The position numbers were made by a program, and so were the translations under genes. Below are positions 27,629 through 35,986 of a stretch of 58,580 nt of DNA, one piece after another; the first letter of the stretch is position 1, and the number at the start of each line of letters is the position of its first letter. A model generated the notes under the pieces. The model was not told where the DNA came from. It did no database searches and saw nothing but the letters and a program-made list of their open reading frames with translations. This DNA is from an uncultured Oscillospiraceae bacterium. GTDB taxonomy: Bacteria; Bacillota; Clostridia; Oscillospirales; Oscillospiraceae. Location of the stretch: positions 1 to 58,580 of the forward strand of contig CAJFVK010000003.1 of the NCBI GenBank assembly GCA_904420435.1. The letters are read 5' to 3'.

Positions 27629-29071
27629 TTAAGCCTTTTGCTTGCGGGCGTCGATCTCGGCCTGGTACTTGGCGATCTTCTCCGGGGTGATGTGATAGCC
27701 CACCAGGTAGAGGATGAAGGAAACAGCGGTCAGGATGGCGGGGATCAGCATGAAGCCGACCAGTACGCCTTCCTGGAGCTGCGGAGTGATACCGGTCTGC
27801 AGAACGGTATCAGCGTCGATGAAGCCGCCGATAGTGCCCATGGCGAAACCGATCAGCAGGCTCTTGATGACCACGCCCACCTTGATGGGCACGTTCTGCA
27901 TGCCCATGATGAAGCCGGCGGCGTTCTTGCCGGTCTTCCACTCGTTGTAGATGATGATGTCAGCGTACATGGCGCTGGTCAGGCCGCCCTTCAGGCCGAT
28001 GCCCAACTGGCCGATGGACATGGTGATCATCACCAGGATCAGGTTGCCGCCGGTGACAAAGTAGGCCAGCAGGGGCCCGACGGTGCACAGCAGGGCGCTC
28101 AGCAGATAGGTCTTCCGGATGGACAGGGCTTTGGCCACGTAGCGGCTGGTGTAGGCGCCTACAAAGGCCAGGATGGTGGTCACCAGAATGTAGGGGGAGG
28201 TGAGAGTTTCGTTCTCCACTACATACTTGAAGTAGTATGCAGTCATGCCGGCCACCACGAAGTTATAGCCAGAGGTGCCGAACTCGCAGATGAGGAGGAC
28301 CAGCAGGGGGGGATTCTTGAACAGAGCCACCAGCATGTCCTTGCCGCTGAGACCGGAGCCCTTCTTTTTCTTCTCCTGGGCCTGGTTGGCCTGGCCGGCC
28401 ACCTCAACCTCGGAAACCTCGTAGCCGTCGAACATCTTGAAGTGGGCAAAGTACAGGGCGGCCATCAAGGCGGCGAAAGCGAAAGCGGTGGCGGCGTAGC
28501 CGTACTGCTCACCCAGCACATTGCTGAAGAACATTGCCGCATAGGGACCCACATAGGAGTAGGTCAGACGGCCCAGGTAGCTGTAGGTGAAGTTGTTGGA
28601 GCTCAGGGCCATCCGGTCCTCCGGGGTGCTGGCGGCCACAGACACCATGGTGGCGTTGGCCACATAGGGGATGTTCCAGGCGATGTGGCTGGTGGCGGCA
28701 CCCAAAACAATGATAGCCGCAGCCGCAGCTCCGTCGCCGATCTTCAGGAACTGGAAGGTGTAGAGGAAGGGGACGATCCAGGGGACGGCTACCAGCCAGG
28801 AGCGGTAGCGGCCCCAGCGCATGGGCTTCACGGTGTTCAGGATCACGCCGTAGATCCAGGACAGCACCGCGTCGATGGTGCTGGCGATGGTGGCGATGGT
28901 GGTGGCCATGGTGTTGTTGAACTTGGCTACGTCGGTCAGGAAGTACTGGAAGTAGTAGGTCTCGATGTTGGTCATCCAGCCGAAGCCGATGCTTCCGACG
29001 CCGTAGAAGCGCTTCAGAGTTTTACTCAGCGGCTTCTTCCCACTGGCGGTTTTTGTCGTTTCGTTTGCCAT
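27629..29071 (-). CDS. GPH-type (glycoside-pentoside-hexuronide) cation symporter, MFS
   Basis: 480 residues with about twelve membrane helices. The N terminus GVGSIGFGWMTNIETYYFQYFL and the loop KPMRWGRYRSWL fit the GPH/MelB pattern; a hydrophilic, Lys-rich central loop (about 228-248) divides two six-helix halves. GPH members import sugars, glycosides or related solutes with H+ or Na+. AGGAGGG precedes the ATG. It follows the two UROD genes by 50 bases on the same strand, so it probably imports their substrate; the solute cannot be named. Confidence 0.88.
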   Translation of the reverse strand: MANETTKTASGKKPLSKTLKRFYGVGSIGFGWMTNIETYYFQYFLTDVAKFNNTMATTIATIASTIDAVLSWIYGVILNTVKPMRWGRYRSWLVAVPWIVPFLYTFQFLKIGDGAAAAAIIVLGAATSHIAWNIPYVANATMVSVAASTPEDRMALSSNNFTYSYLGRLTYSYVGPYAAMFFSNVLGEQYGYAATAFAFAALMAALYFAHFKMFDGYEVSEVEVAGQANQAQEKKKKGSGLSGKDMLVALFKNPPLLVLLICEFGTSGYNFVVAGMTAYYFKYVVENETLTSPYILVTTILAFVGAYTSRYVAKALSIRKTYLLSALLCTVGPLLAYFVTGGNLILVMITMSIGQLGIGLKGGLTSAMYADIIIYNEWKTGKNAAGFIMGMQNVPIKVGVVIKSLLIGFAMGTIGGFIDADTVLQTGITPQLQEGVLVGFMLIPAILTAVSFILYLVGYHITPEKIAKYQAEIDARKQKA

Positions 29072-29121
29072 AACGGCCCTCCTTACAAGTCACACATAAA
29101 TGTGAAATTTCAGTGGTGGGG

Positions 29122-30180
29122 TTACTTGCTCTGATAGTACTCCCGGGACAGGCAGTACATCATCTCCTCGCTCTTGGGCTGGCGCTCGGCCTTGCCGTCC
29201 CGCAGGGTGGCGAAGTAGCGGCCGTCCTTGCCCAGGGTTTCGATGCGCTCCTTGATGAAGCCCTCCACCTGGTCGTCCGGCAGCTCGGCGGGGATGGCGA
29301 AGGAGCTATCCTGCGCCAGATCCTTGCCGTACTTCTCCATGAGATCCAGCTTGTCGTTGCAGGTGTCCTGGCCCTCCCAGCAGTCCCAACCGTCCTCGAT
29401 GAAGGCGGGCAGGAGGTTGCCGATGTTGCCGCAGGAGTGGTGGATCACGTACATGCCCTCGTCGTGGATGGCCTTGCAGATCCGCTGATAGTGGGGCTGC
29501 AGCATCTCGCGGTATGTAGCCGGGGACATGAAGGAGCTCTTCTGGGAGCCCATGTCGTCGTGGAAGTTGATAATGTCCGCGTGGTAGTACTTCTTGGCGA
29601 TCTTGATGAGCTCGATGTGCCAGTCGGTGAGCTTCTCATAGAAGGCGGTCAGGGCCTCGGGCTCCTCCAGCAGGTAGCAGAAGGCGTCCTCAAAGCTGGT
29701 CAGGTCGGCCAGGCGCTCAAAGAGGCCGTTGACAATGACGAAGATGGTGGCCCGGTCCTTGGAGATGACGGGCTCATAGGTTTCCTTGTAGTCCTTCTCC
29801 CAGTCGATGGCGTTCAGGTCGGGCCAGACGATCTCCTTCTCCCAGTTGGTGATGTCGCTCAGCCGGCGGGTGCCGGGCTTGACCATGGCCGCGTTGGTCA
29901 TGGGCTCGTACTGCCACTCGATGCCGAACCAGTCCTTGCCGCCCTTCCAGCGGGCCATGGCGTCGGGCATCACCAGGGGCTGGATAAAGTTGCAGTCCGT
30001 GCTGATGTTGGGCAGCCACAGGGGCATCTCCTTACGGAAGATCCGCAGCAGGTTCTCCTTGGGGGTGATGGGGGTGTTGAATTTCCGGGCCGGGGCGGCG
30101 GGCATGCCATAGGGCTTGGGAACGGCGGGATACATGCCGACGTCCTTCAGCTCCTCCGCGCGGTTGAATGGATAACTCAT
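29122..30180 (-). CDS. Uroporphyrinogen decarboxylase-fold protein (paralog A)
   Basis: 352 residues. It has a UROD/MtaA-type TIM-barrel: FNTPITPKENLLRIF, INFHDDMGSQKSSF (about 205-218) and a metal-site HxC in VIHHSCGN (about 248-250). The family includes haem-pathway UroD and cobamide-dependent methyltransferases; this protein lacks the UroD active-site start and shares PITPKEN and FHDD-GSQ with its neighbour, so it is a divergent methyltransferase-like member. No obvious third Cys ligand in the usual C-terminal place. It sits downstream of paralog B with its own -10-like element and is followed by the GPH symporter. Confidence 0.85.
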   Translation of the reverse strand: MSYPFNRAEELKDVGMYPAVPKPYGMPAAPARKFNTPITPKENLLRIFRKEMPLWLPNISTDCNFIQPLVMPDAMARWKGGKDWFGIEWQYEPMTNAAMVKPGTRRLSDITNWEKEIVWPDLNAIDWEKDYKETYEPVISKDRATIFVIVNGLFERLADLTSFEDAFCYLLEEPEALTAFYEKLTDWHIELIKIAKKYYHADIINFHDDMGSQKSSFMSPATYREMLQPHYQRICKAIHDEGMYVIHHSCGNIGNLLPAFIEDGWDCWEGQDTCNDKLDLMEKYGKDLAQDSSFAIPAELPDDQVEGFIKERIETLGKDGRYFATLRDGKAERQPKSEEMMYCLSREYYQSK

Positions 30181-30218
30181 ACAATGAAACTCCCTTCTCG
30201 ATGTTAGATTATGTGCTA

Positions 30219-30275
30219 ATTATACGATACTTCTCAAAAAACCGCTACATCTCACCGATACGATAATTTTTGAGA
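30219..30275 (-). promoter_or_regulatory. Possible promoter/operator between the two UROD genes
   Basis: On the - strand TATAAT (30224-30219) lies 39 bases before the paralog A start, without a good -35. Just upstream the perfect nine-base inverted repeat TCTCAAAAA (30232-30240) and TTTTTGAGA (30267-30275) spans the place where a -35 would be. Confidence 0.4.
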
Positions 30276-30322
30276 TTCCCGCAGATTTTGGTATCCGCGG
30301 TGCAACTCCCGGAAGGGAGGGC

Positions 30323-31411
30323 TCACCACTCCTCGGTCATGAACTGCCGGCCGAAGGCGTACATGTAGTCCTGATATTTGGCGGGGCAGTTGCGCAGGTT
30401 GCAGTACACCGGGGCGGTGTCCATGGTGGGACCGTACTTCTCCACGAAGTTCTTGGCGGCCTCCCGCATCTGCTCCTCGGTGGCGTCCATGGGCAGGGTC
30501 TCCGGCTCGATGCCCAGGACGATGTCCTTGCCGTAGCGCTCGTGGAGCATGGCCTTGTCGTTCATGGGCTGGCCGCACCACACGTCGATGCCGGCCTCGA
30601 TCATGGCGGGCACCAGCTTCTCCACCTGGCCGCAGCAGTGGAACTCGAAGATCACACCCTTGCTGTGGCAGTAGTCCACCAGGCGCTTGATGTAGGGGAG
30701 GATCATCTCCCGGACGGTTTCAATGGAGAAGAAGGGCGCCCGCTGGGAGCCCCAGTCGTCATGGAAGTAGAAAATGTCCATGCTGAAGCACTCGATGTAC
30801 TTGTCGATGATCTTCTCATAGACGTCGCACAGGCGGGAGAACAGCTTGTGGACCGCCTCCTGCTGGTCCTCGTCCACCAGGGCGATGATGGCGCCCTCGA
30901 AGTCCATAAAGGAGATGAGGCGCTCAAACATGCCGTTGAGGAACCAGACCAGGGTGGGACGCTCGGGATCCACCCGCTCCTTGTTGCGCTCCTTGGCGCC
31001 GGCCCAGTCGTAGGAGTCGATATCCGGGAACTGGATTTCCTTCTCCCAGTCGTTGGCGTCGCTCAGGCGGGGATTGCCGGGCTTCACCATGGAGCCGCCG
31101 GCCACGGGGATGTAGACCCACTCGGTGCCGAACATGTCCTTGCCGCCGCCGGTGTTGGGGTCAAAGGGGCCCTCGGCGTCCATCACGAAGGAGCGGGCCA
31201 CGCAGTCAGGCACCACCCGGGGGGCGAAGTTCACGATCTCGCTGACCAGGGGGATCCACAGGGGGGCGGGGCCGTCCTTGTGGAACATCCGCATGTAGTT
31301 TTCTTTGGGGGTGATGGGGGTGTGGTACAGGGGCAGGGGTTCCATGCCGGGACGGGAAGGGATCAGGCTCTTGGGGTTGAGCTCATCCTTCCGGAACGGG
31401 TACTTCTCCAT
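30323..31411 (-). CDS. Uroporphyrinogen decarboxylase-fold protein (paralog B)
   Basis: 362 residues. The ATG at 31411 follows AAAGGAGG; ten in-frame codons upstream are not needed. It shares YHTPITPKENYMRMF, GTEWVYIPVAGG, FYFHDDWGSQRAPFF (about 215-229) and HCCGQ (HxC metal site, about 258-260) with paralog A. C-terminal YCNLRNCP might offer further thiol ligands. Most likely a methyl-transferring or related lyase of the UROD superfamily acting on an imported compound. No corrinoid protein is encoded nearby, so classic O-demethylation is not proven. Confidence 0.85.
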   Translation of the reverse strand: MEKYPFRKDELNPKSLIPSRPGMEPLPLYHTPITPKENYMRMFHKDGPAPLWIPLVSEIVNFAPRVVPDCVARSFVMDAEGPFDPNTGGGKDMFGTEWVYIPVAGGSMVKPGNPRLSDANDWEKEIQFPDIDSYDWAGAKERNKERVDPERPTLVWFLNGMFERLISFMDFEGAIIALVDEDQQEAVHKLFSRLCDVYEKIIDKYIECFSMDIFYFHDDWGSQRAPFFSIETVREMILPYIKRLVDYCHSKGVIFEFHCCGQVEKLVPAMIEAGIDVWCGQPMNDKAMLHERYGKDIVLGIEPETLPMDATEEQMREAAKNFVEKYGPTMDTAPVYCNLRNCPAKYQDYMYAFGRQFMTEEW

Positions 31412-31480
31412 TTTCAAATCCTCCTTTATAAACAAACTCAATCACTTTTGTGCGCGGATTCCTTGAACTGTTTTCAGTAT

Positions 31481-31514
31481 AACAAAAACCCAGGGCCGAA
31501 TCATAGGCCCTGGG
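31481..31514 (-). terminator. Intrinsic terminator after the PucR-like gene
   Basis: On the - strand a nine-bp perfect stem (31514-31506 with 31497-31489), loop of eight, then TTTTTGTT. TATACT (31481-31476), a -10-like box for paralog B, follows directly but lacks a clear -35. Confidence 0.8.
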
Positions 31515-31591
31515 CATACCAAATAAATTATAGAATCTGCACATTCCTTCGTACCGGCGGATGAAAGAATTCGTCAGATCAGACAGGGGCG

Positions 31592-33073
31592 CTATAGCCG
31601 CAGCGTGGGGAAGGACTCGATTTTGTCCCCGAACAGCCGCAGGAAGCGGATGGAGAGCTTGATGTAGTCACGGGTATAGGCGTCGGTGATGTCCCCGTGG
31701 AGGGCCTCGGTGATCTTCTTGATCCGGTAGACCAGGGTGCTCCGGTGGACGTACAGCTCGTTGGCGGTGTTGATGAGGGAGCGGTCGTTGTTCAGATAGA
31801 CCCAGAGGGTTTCGATCTGGTTGCCCCAGCGCTCCTGGTCCCGCAGCCACATCTCCACCACGTCCGGGTGGCAGGCGTACAGGGCCTTCTCCGTGTCCTG
31901 GGCGGCGGAGATCTCCAGCAGATAGTCGATGGTGTAGCTCCGGAAGAAGTAGAGGTAGACCTGGGGGTCCAGGCTGATGCCGTAGCGGACGGCGGCCCGG
32001 GCCTGGTGGTAGAGGATCGGGAAGCAGTCCAGCCCCTTGGCGGCAAAGCTGGCGCCGGCGCGCAGGTCGTTGTTCTTGGCCACCTGCTCGATCATCTCCG
32101 CCGCCTGGGACGCCTGGCTCAGATTCTCGTTGACGATGGCGATCACATTGGTGTCGTTGGTGAACACGGCCGCGTGGGGCAGCTTGCTGATCAGCAGCTG
32201 GGAGATCATATAGAGGAAATCGTCGGAGATCCGCTCGTCAAAGCCGGAGAAGGTGATGAGCCGGTAGAAGTGGTCGTGCTCCCAGCCCAGATAGCGCATC
32301 TGCTGCTCCAGCCGCCGCTCCTCCACCCGGTAGCCCATGACCACGTCCAGGAAGATGGAGTGGCTGTTGGACACGTCGTCCTGGCCGTTGCGGTCCGGCA
32401 GGTAGGTGGACAGGAATTCCGCCAGGTACTTGATGACCTGGCTGTCCCCGGGGTTCAACGGCCGGTCCTTCTCCAGGACCGTGATCCGCCCGTAGAAAAT
32501 CCCGTGCTGGAAGATGTCGATGGACAGGCAGTCCAGCCGGTCGGCGCTCTTGGGAAAGCGCAGCAGCCGGGGCTCCCCCCGCCGGCGCAGAGGCGCCTGG
32601 TCGGAGAAGCTGCGCAGGTAGTTGATGCTCTTGATGGAGCTGTAGTGGAACTCGTTGAGGTAGGCCCACTCCTCGTCCAGGGCGTCCTGGGCGTACTCGG
32701 CGCTGATGGCCAGGACCTTGTTGTTGGCGTCCTGGAGGATCACGGGGTTCCCGAACACGTTCCCGCACAGGGCGATGAACTCGCCGTACTGGCCGGCGGC
32801 CAGTGCCTGACAGACGTTGGTCTGCCAGGAGCGGTAGAAGTCAAAGATACCCTGGATGATCTCAAAGGCCTGCTTCTCATCCATGTTCTTGATCCGGATG
32901 ATGTCGCCCTCCCCGTTGCACACGCAGTCCGGACCGTCCTGGTAGACGTGGACGCAGTTGGTGGCGTAGGCGTTTCTGGCGCTCATCAGCAGGGGCGCGT
33001 CATGGCTCCGGATCTGGAGCTCCGCCTCCAGACCCGCCAGTCGGTTGGCAATCATCCACATATTCAGGCGCAC
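31592..33073 (-). CDS. PucR/CdaR-family transcriptional regulator
   Basis: 493 residues from GTG 33073, supported by CGGAGG eight bases upstream. A central GGDEF-like PucR region is followed by the C-terminal PucR helix-turn-helix (about 430-485): VYLNNDRSLINTANELYVHR then STLVYRIKKI. Members respond to small ligands; Bacillus PucR controls purine catabolism. Here the gene lies between a xanthine dehydrogenase-like gene upstream and the UROD-transporter genes downstream, all on one strand, so either could be its target. Its own strong promoter and a leader terminator suggest independent control. Confidence 0.87.
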   Translation of the reverse strand: MRLNMWMIANRLAGLEAELQIRSHDAPLLMSARNAYATNCVHVYQDGPDCVCNGEGDIIRIKNMDEKQAFEIIQGIFDFYRSWQTNVCQALAAGQYGEFIALCGNVFGNPVILQDANNKVLAISAEYAQDALDEEWAYLNEFHYSSIKSINYLRSFSDQAPLRRRGEPRLLRFPKSADRLDCLSIDIFQHGIFYGRITVLEKDRPLNPGDSQVIKYLAEFLSTYLPDRNGQDDVSNSHSIFLDVVMGYRVEERRLEQQMRYLGWEHDHFYRLITFSGFDERISDDFLYMISQLLISKLPHAAVFTNDTNVIAIVNENLSQASQAAEMIEQVAKNNDLRAGASFAAKGLDCFPILYHQARAAVRYGISLDPQVYLYFFRSYTIDYLLEISAAQDTEKALYACHPDVVEMWLRDQERWGNQIETLWVYLNNDRSLINTANELYVHRSTLVYRIKKITEALHGDITDAYTRDYIKLSIRFLRLFGDKIESFPTLRL

Positions 33074-33122
33074 AGCGGAAACCTCCGGTCAGTTGTAGAT
33101 TGGCGCCGCCGGGGGCGGCGGG

Positions 33123-33162
33123 AAAAGAAAAAACCGCCGGTGCCACTGGGCGCGGACCGGCG
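33123..33162 (-). terminator. Terminator-like attenuator in the PucR gene leader
   Basis: On the - strand a seven-bp stem (33162-33156 with 33141-33135) is followed by TTTTTTCTTTT. It lies between the promoter (33232-33203) and the start codon (33073), so it would stop transcription of the leader. An upstream CGGCAG/CTGCCG hairpin could be part of a switch. Confidence 0.55.
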
Positions 33163-33202
33163 CGCGGCAGACGGGCTGCCGGACAGGCTTTTCCACAGAT
33201 TT

Positions 33203-33232
33203 ATTATAGGGCAGGGGGAGCGCCCCTGTCAA
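33203..33232 (-). promoter_or_regulatory. Promoter of the PucR-like gene
   Basis: Consensus TTGACA (33232-33227) and TATAAT (33208-33203), 18 bases apart. The spacer contains AGGGG-CGCTC-CCCCT, an inverted repeat that may be an operator. Confidence 0.85.
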
Positions 33233-33247
33233 TACGACGGGATGGAG

Positions 33248-33292
33248 AAAAAATTTCCCGGGGGCGGCAGATGCCTGCCGGCCCCCGGGAAA
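33248..33292 (-). terminator. Intrinsic terminator after the molybdenum hydroxylase gene
   Basis: On the - strand a 17-pair stem with one bulge (33292-33275 with 33270-33254), then TTTTTT. It starts nine bases after the stop codon. Confidence 0.9.
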
Positions 33293-33300
33293 CAGGGCGT

Positions 33301-35853
33301 CTATTTCCTCTGGTAGGGCGTGTCCTCCAGGGGGAGGCTGTAGCGCCGCTTCCCGTCCAGCCGGTAGTAGGCGTCGGCGATGGCGGGGGCGGTGGGGATG
33401 GAGGTGATCTCCCCGATGCCGATGGCCCCCAGGGCCACGTCCAGCCCCGGCTTCTCCACCACGATGGCCTTCACCTCCGGGATCTGGTTGGCCTTGAAGA
33501 GCCCCAGGGTGCCGAACTTGGCGGTGGGCTTGCAGTCGGTCAGGGGATAGCGCTCGGTGAGGGCGAAGCCCATGCTCATGACCACGCCCCCCTCGATCTG
33601 GCCCTCCACGCTCTTGGGGTTCACCGCCCGGCCCACGTCGTGGGCCGCCACCATGCGGAGGATCTTCCCGTCCTCCCCCAGCTCGCACAGCTGGGTGGCG
33701 TAGCCGTAGGCGATGTGGCTCACGGGATTTGGCACATCGGCCCCCAGCTTGTCGGTCTTGGTGGCGTACTCCCCGTAGTACTCCGTGCCGTTCAGGTCGG
33801 AGAGGGTCTTGCCCTCCAGGGCCCGCTTCAGCTCCACGCAGGCCCGGCGGCAGGCCTCGCCGGTGATGGTGGTCTGCCGGGAGCCGGAGGTGGTGCCGGA
33901 GTCCGGGGCCTCGTAGGTGTTGGAGCGCTCGTAGACAATGGCGCTGCGGGGAAGGCCCAGGGTTTCGCAGCACATCTGCACCAGCACGGTCCCCAGCCCC
34001 TGGCCGATGCAGGAGGCGCCGGCCTCGATGTGGACCTTGCCGTCCTGCACCACCAGGCGGCAGCGGCCCGTGTCCGGCAGGCCCACGCCCACGCCGGAGT
34101 TCTTCATAGCGCAGGCGATACCCACGTATTTCCCCGCGTCGTAGTAGGGCTTGATGGCCTCCAACGTTTCCGCCAGGCCCGTTTCCGGCCCCACGATCTG
34201 GCCGTTGGGCAGCTCCTGGCCGGGGCGGATGGCGTTGCGGTAGCGGATCTCCCAGGGGGTGATGCCCACCTTGTCCGCCATCTCGTTGAGGAGGCTCTCG
34301 ATGGCGAAGCAGGTCTGGGTCACGCCGAAGCCCCGGAAGGCCCCGGCGGGGGGATTGTTGGTGTACCAGGCGTAGCCGTCGATCTCGAAGTTCTGGTAGT
34401 TGTAGGGGCCGGCGGCGTGGGTGCAGGCCCGCTCCAGCACCGGCCCCCCCAGGGAGGCGTAGGCCCCGGTGTCAGCGATGACCGTGGCCTTCACCCCCTG
34501 GATGATGCCGTTTTCGTCGCAGCCCAGGGTGAACTCCATGTCCATGGGGTGGCGCTTGGGGTGGACCAGGATGCTCTCCGCCCGGGTGAGCTTCATCTTG
34601 CAGGGACGGCCGGTGAGCAGGGCTACCAGGGCGCTCAGGTGCTGGACCGTCACGTCCTCCTTGCCGCCGAAGCCGCCGCCCACCAGCTGGTTTTGCACCT
34701 TTACCTTCTCAAAGGGCAGGTTCAGCATGGGGGCGGTCTCATGCTGGGTGTCATAGGCCCCCTGATCGGAGGAGAGGATCTTCACGCAGTCCCCCTCCAG
34801 ATAGCTCACCGCGCACTCCGGCTCCAGGAAGGCGTGCTCGGTGAAGGGGGTGGAAAACTTCCCGCTGACCACGTACTTGCTCCCGGCGATGGCGGCGGAG
34901 GCGCTGCCCCGGGAGACGTGCTTGTGGGCCAGGAGATTGCCGCTGCGGTGGACCAGGGGGGCGCCCTCAGCCATGGCCTCGTAGGGGCTGCGCACCGGCG
35001 TCAGGGGCTCGTAGTCCACCTCCACCAGCTTCTTCGCCTCCTCCACGATCTCCATGGTTTCCGCCGCCACAATGGCGATGGCGTCCCCCAGGTAGTGGGT
35101 GATGTCCCCCACAGCGATCATGGTGTCCCAGTCCTTCATGAGATGGCCCACCTTGTTGGTGCCGGGGATATCCGCGGCGGTGAACACCCCCACCACTCCC
35201 GGCAGGGCTTTAGCTTTCTCCGTGCGGATGGCCAGCACCCGGGCCCTGGGGTAGGCGCTGCGGACGGCGGAGGCGTAGATCATGCCGTCCAGGTAGATGT
35301 CGTCGGGGTATTTTCCGTACCCCAGCACCTTCTCCCGCACGTCCAGCCGGTGGACCGACTGGCCGAACCGCCAGTTCTCCGCGTCCGCCTGGGGGACGGC
35401 CCCCTCCCGCAGGACCTTTGCCGCCAGCTTCACCCCCTGGATGATCTTCACATACCCGGTGCACCGGCAGATGTTGTTCCGGAGGGCGAAGGCGATCTCC
35501 TCCTCCGTGGGGTCCGGGTTCTGGTCCAGCAGGGCCTTGCCGGCCATGACCATCCCCGGGATGCAGAAGCCGCACTGGACCGCTCCCGCCTCCCCGAAGG
35601 CCCAGACCCAGGCCTCCTTCTCAAAGTCGCTGAGGCCCTCCACCGTCAGGACCGATTTACCCGCCAGCTTGTCCGTGGTGAGGATGCAGGCCCGGGTGGC
35701 CTTGCCGTCCACCAGCACCGTGCAGGTGCCGCAGGCGCCCTCGCTGCAGCCGTCCTTCACGCTGGTCAGGCGCAGCTCATCCCTGAGGTAGCGGAGCAGC
35801 TTCTGGTTTTTCTCCACCGTGACCGTTCTGCCGTTGACCTGAAAGGTTGCCAT
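33301..35853 (-). CDS. Single-chain molybdenum hydroxylase, selenium-dependent xanthine dehydrogenase type
   Basis: 850 residues. The N-terminal 2Fe-2S ferredoxin domain has CSEGACGTC (about 40-48); a second 2Fe-2S helical domain has CGFCIPG and NICRCTGY (about 95-140). The rest is the molybdopterin-binding aldehyde oxidase/xanthine dehydrogenase region with GGGFGGKED, AGAFRGFGV and a C-terminal GIGEITSIPTAPAI carrying the catalytic-type Glu. There is no FAD domain. This layout matches the Se-dependent xanthine dehydrogenase family, where selenium is a labile sulfido-like ligand, not selenocysteine; no in-frame TGA is present. The start at 35853 matches the family N terminus ATFQVNG. It likely oxidises purines or another N-heterocycle. 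Confidence 0.87.
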   Translation of the reverse strand: MATFQVNGRTVTVEKNQKLLRYLRDELRLTSVKDGCSEGACGTCTVLVDGKATRACILTTDKLAGKSVLTVEGLSDFEKEAWVWAFGEAGAVQCGFCIPGMVMAGKALLDQNPDPTEEEIAFALRNNICRCTGYVKIIQGVKLAAKVLREGAVPQADAENWRFGQSVHRLDVREKVLGYGKYPDDIYLDGMIYASAVRSAYPRARVLAIRTEKAKALPGVVGVFTAADIPGTNKVGHLMKDWDTMIAVGDITHYLGDAIAIVAAETMEIVEEAKKLVEVDYEPLTPVRSPYEAMAEGAPLVHRSGNLLAHKHVSRGSASAAIAGSKYVVSGKFSTPFTEHAFLEPECAVSYLEGDCVKILSSDQGAYDTQHETAPMLNLPFEKVKVQNQLVGGGFGGKEDVTVQHLSALVALLTGRPCKMKLTRAESILVHPKRHPMDMEFTLGCDENGIIQGVKATVIADTGAYASLGGPVLERACTHAAGPYNYQNFEIDGYAWYTNNPPAGAFRGFGVTQTCFAIESLLNEMADKVGITPWEIRYRNAIRPGQELPNGQIVGPETGLAETLEAIKPYYDAGKYVGIACAMKNSGVGVGLPDTGRCRLVVQDGKVHIEAGASCIGQGLGTVLVQMCCETLGLPRSAIVYERSNTYEAPDSGTTSGSRQTTITGEACRRACVELKRALEGKTLSDLNGTEYYGEYATKTDKLGADVPNPVSHIAYGYATQLCELGEDGKILRMVAAHDVGRAVNPKSVEGQIEGGVVMSMGFALTERYPLTDCKPTAKFGTLGLFKANQIPEVKAIVVEKPGLDVALGAIGIGEITSIPTAPAIADAYYRLDGKRRYSLPLEDTPYQRK

Positions 35854-35911
35854 AGCCGTGCCCTCAAACTTTCCTAAAATTTTGTCAGGGAGCCACACTT
35901 TCTTTTAGAAT

Positions 35912-35940
35912 ATCATACTATAGTTTCCACAAATCCGCAA
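35912..35940 (-). promoter_or_regulatory. Promoter of the molybdenum hydroxylase gene
   Basis: On the - strand TTGCGG (35940-35935), 17-base spacer, TATGAT (35917-35912), 58 bases before the start. Confidence 0.6.
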
Positions 35941-35986
35941 GGAGATTCTCTCCCACAGCTGGCAAAAGCGCTATCTTTTTTGAGAA

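Noticed and set aside
31697..33316. Long + strand frame opposite the PucR-like gene
   Set aside because: Composition typical of an antisense shadow; it runs across the PucR promoter and terminators.
33301..35853. Selenocysteine codon in the Se-dependent hydroxylase
   Set aside because: The frame has no internal TGA, and in this family selenium is a labile cofactor ligand.
33100..35877. 925-codon + strand frame opposite the molybdenum hydroxylase
   Set aside because: Antisense shadow caused by high GC; no ribosome site or motifs.
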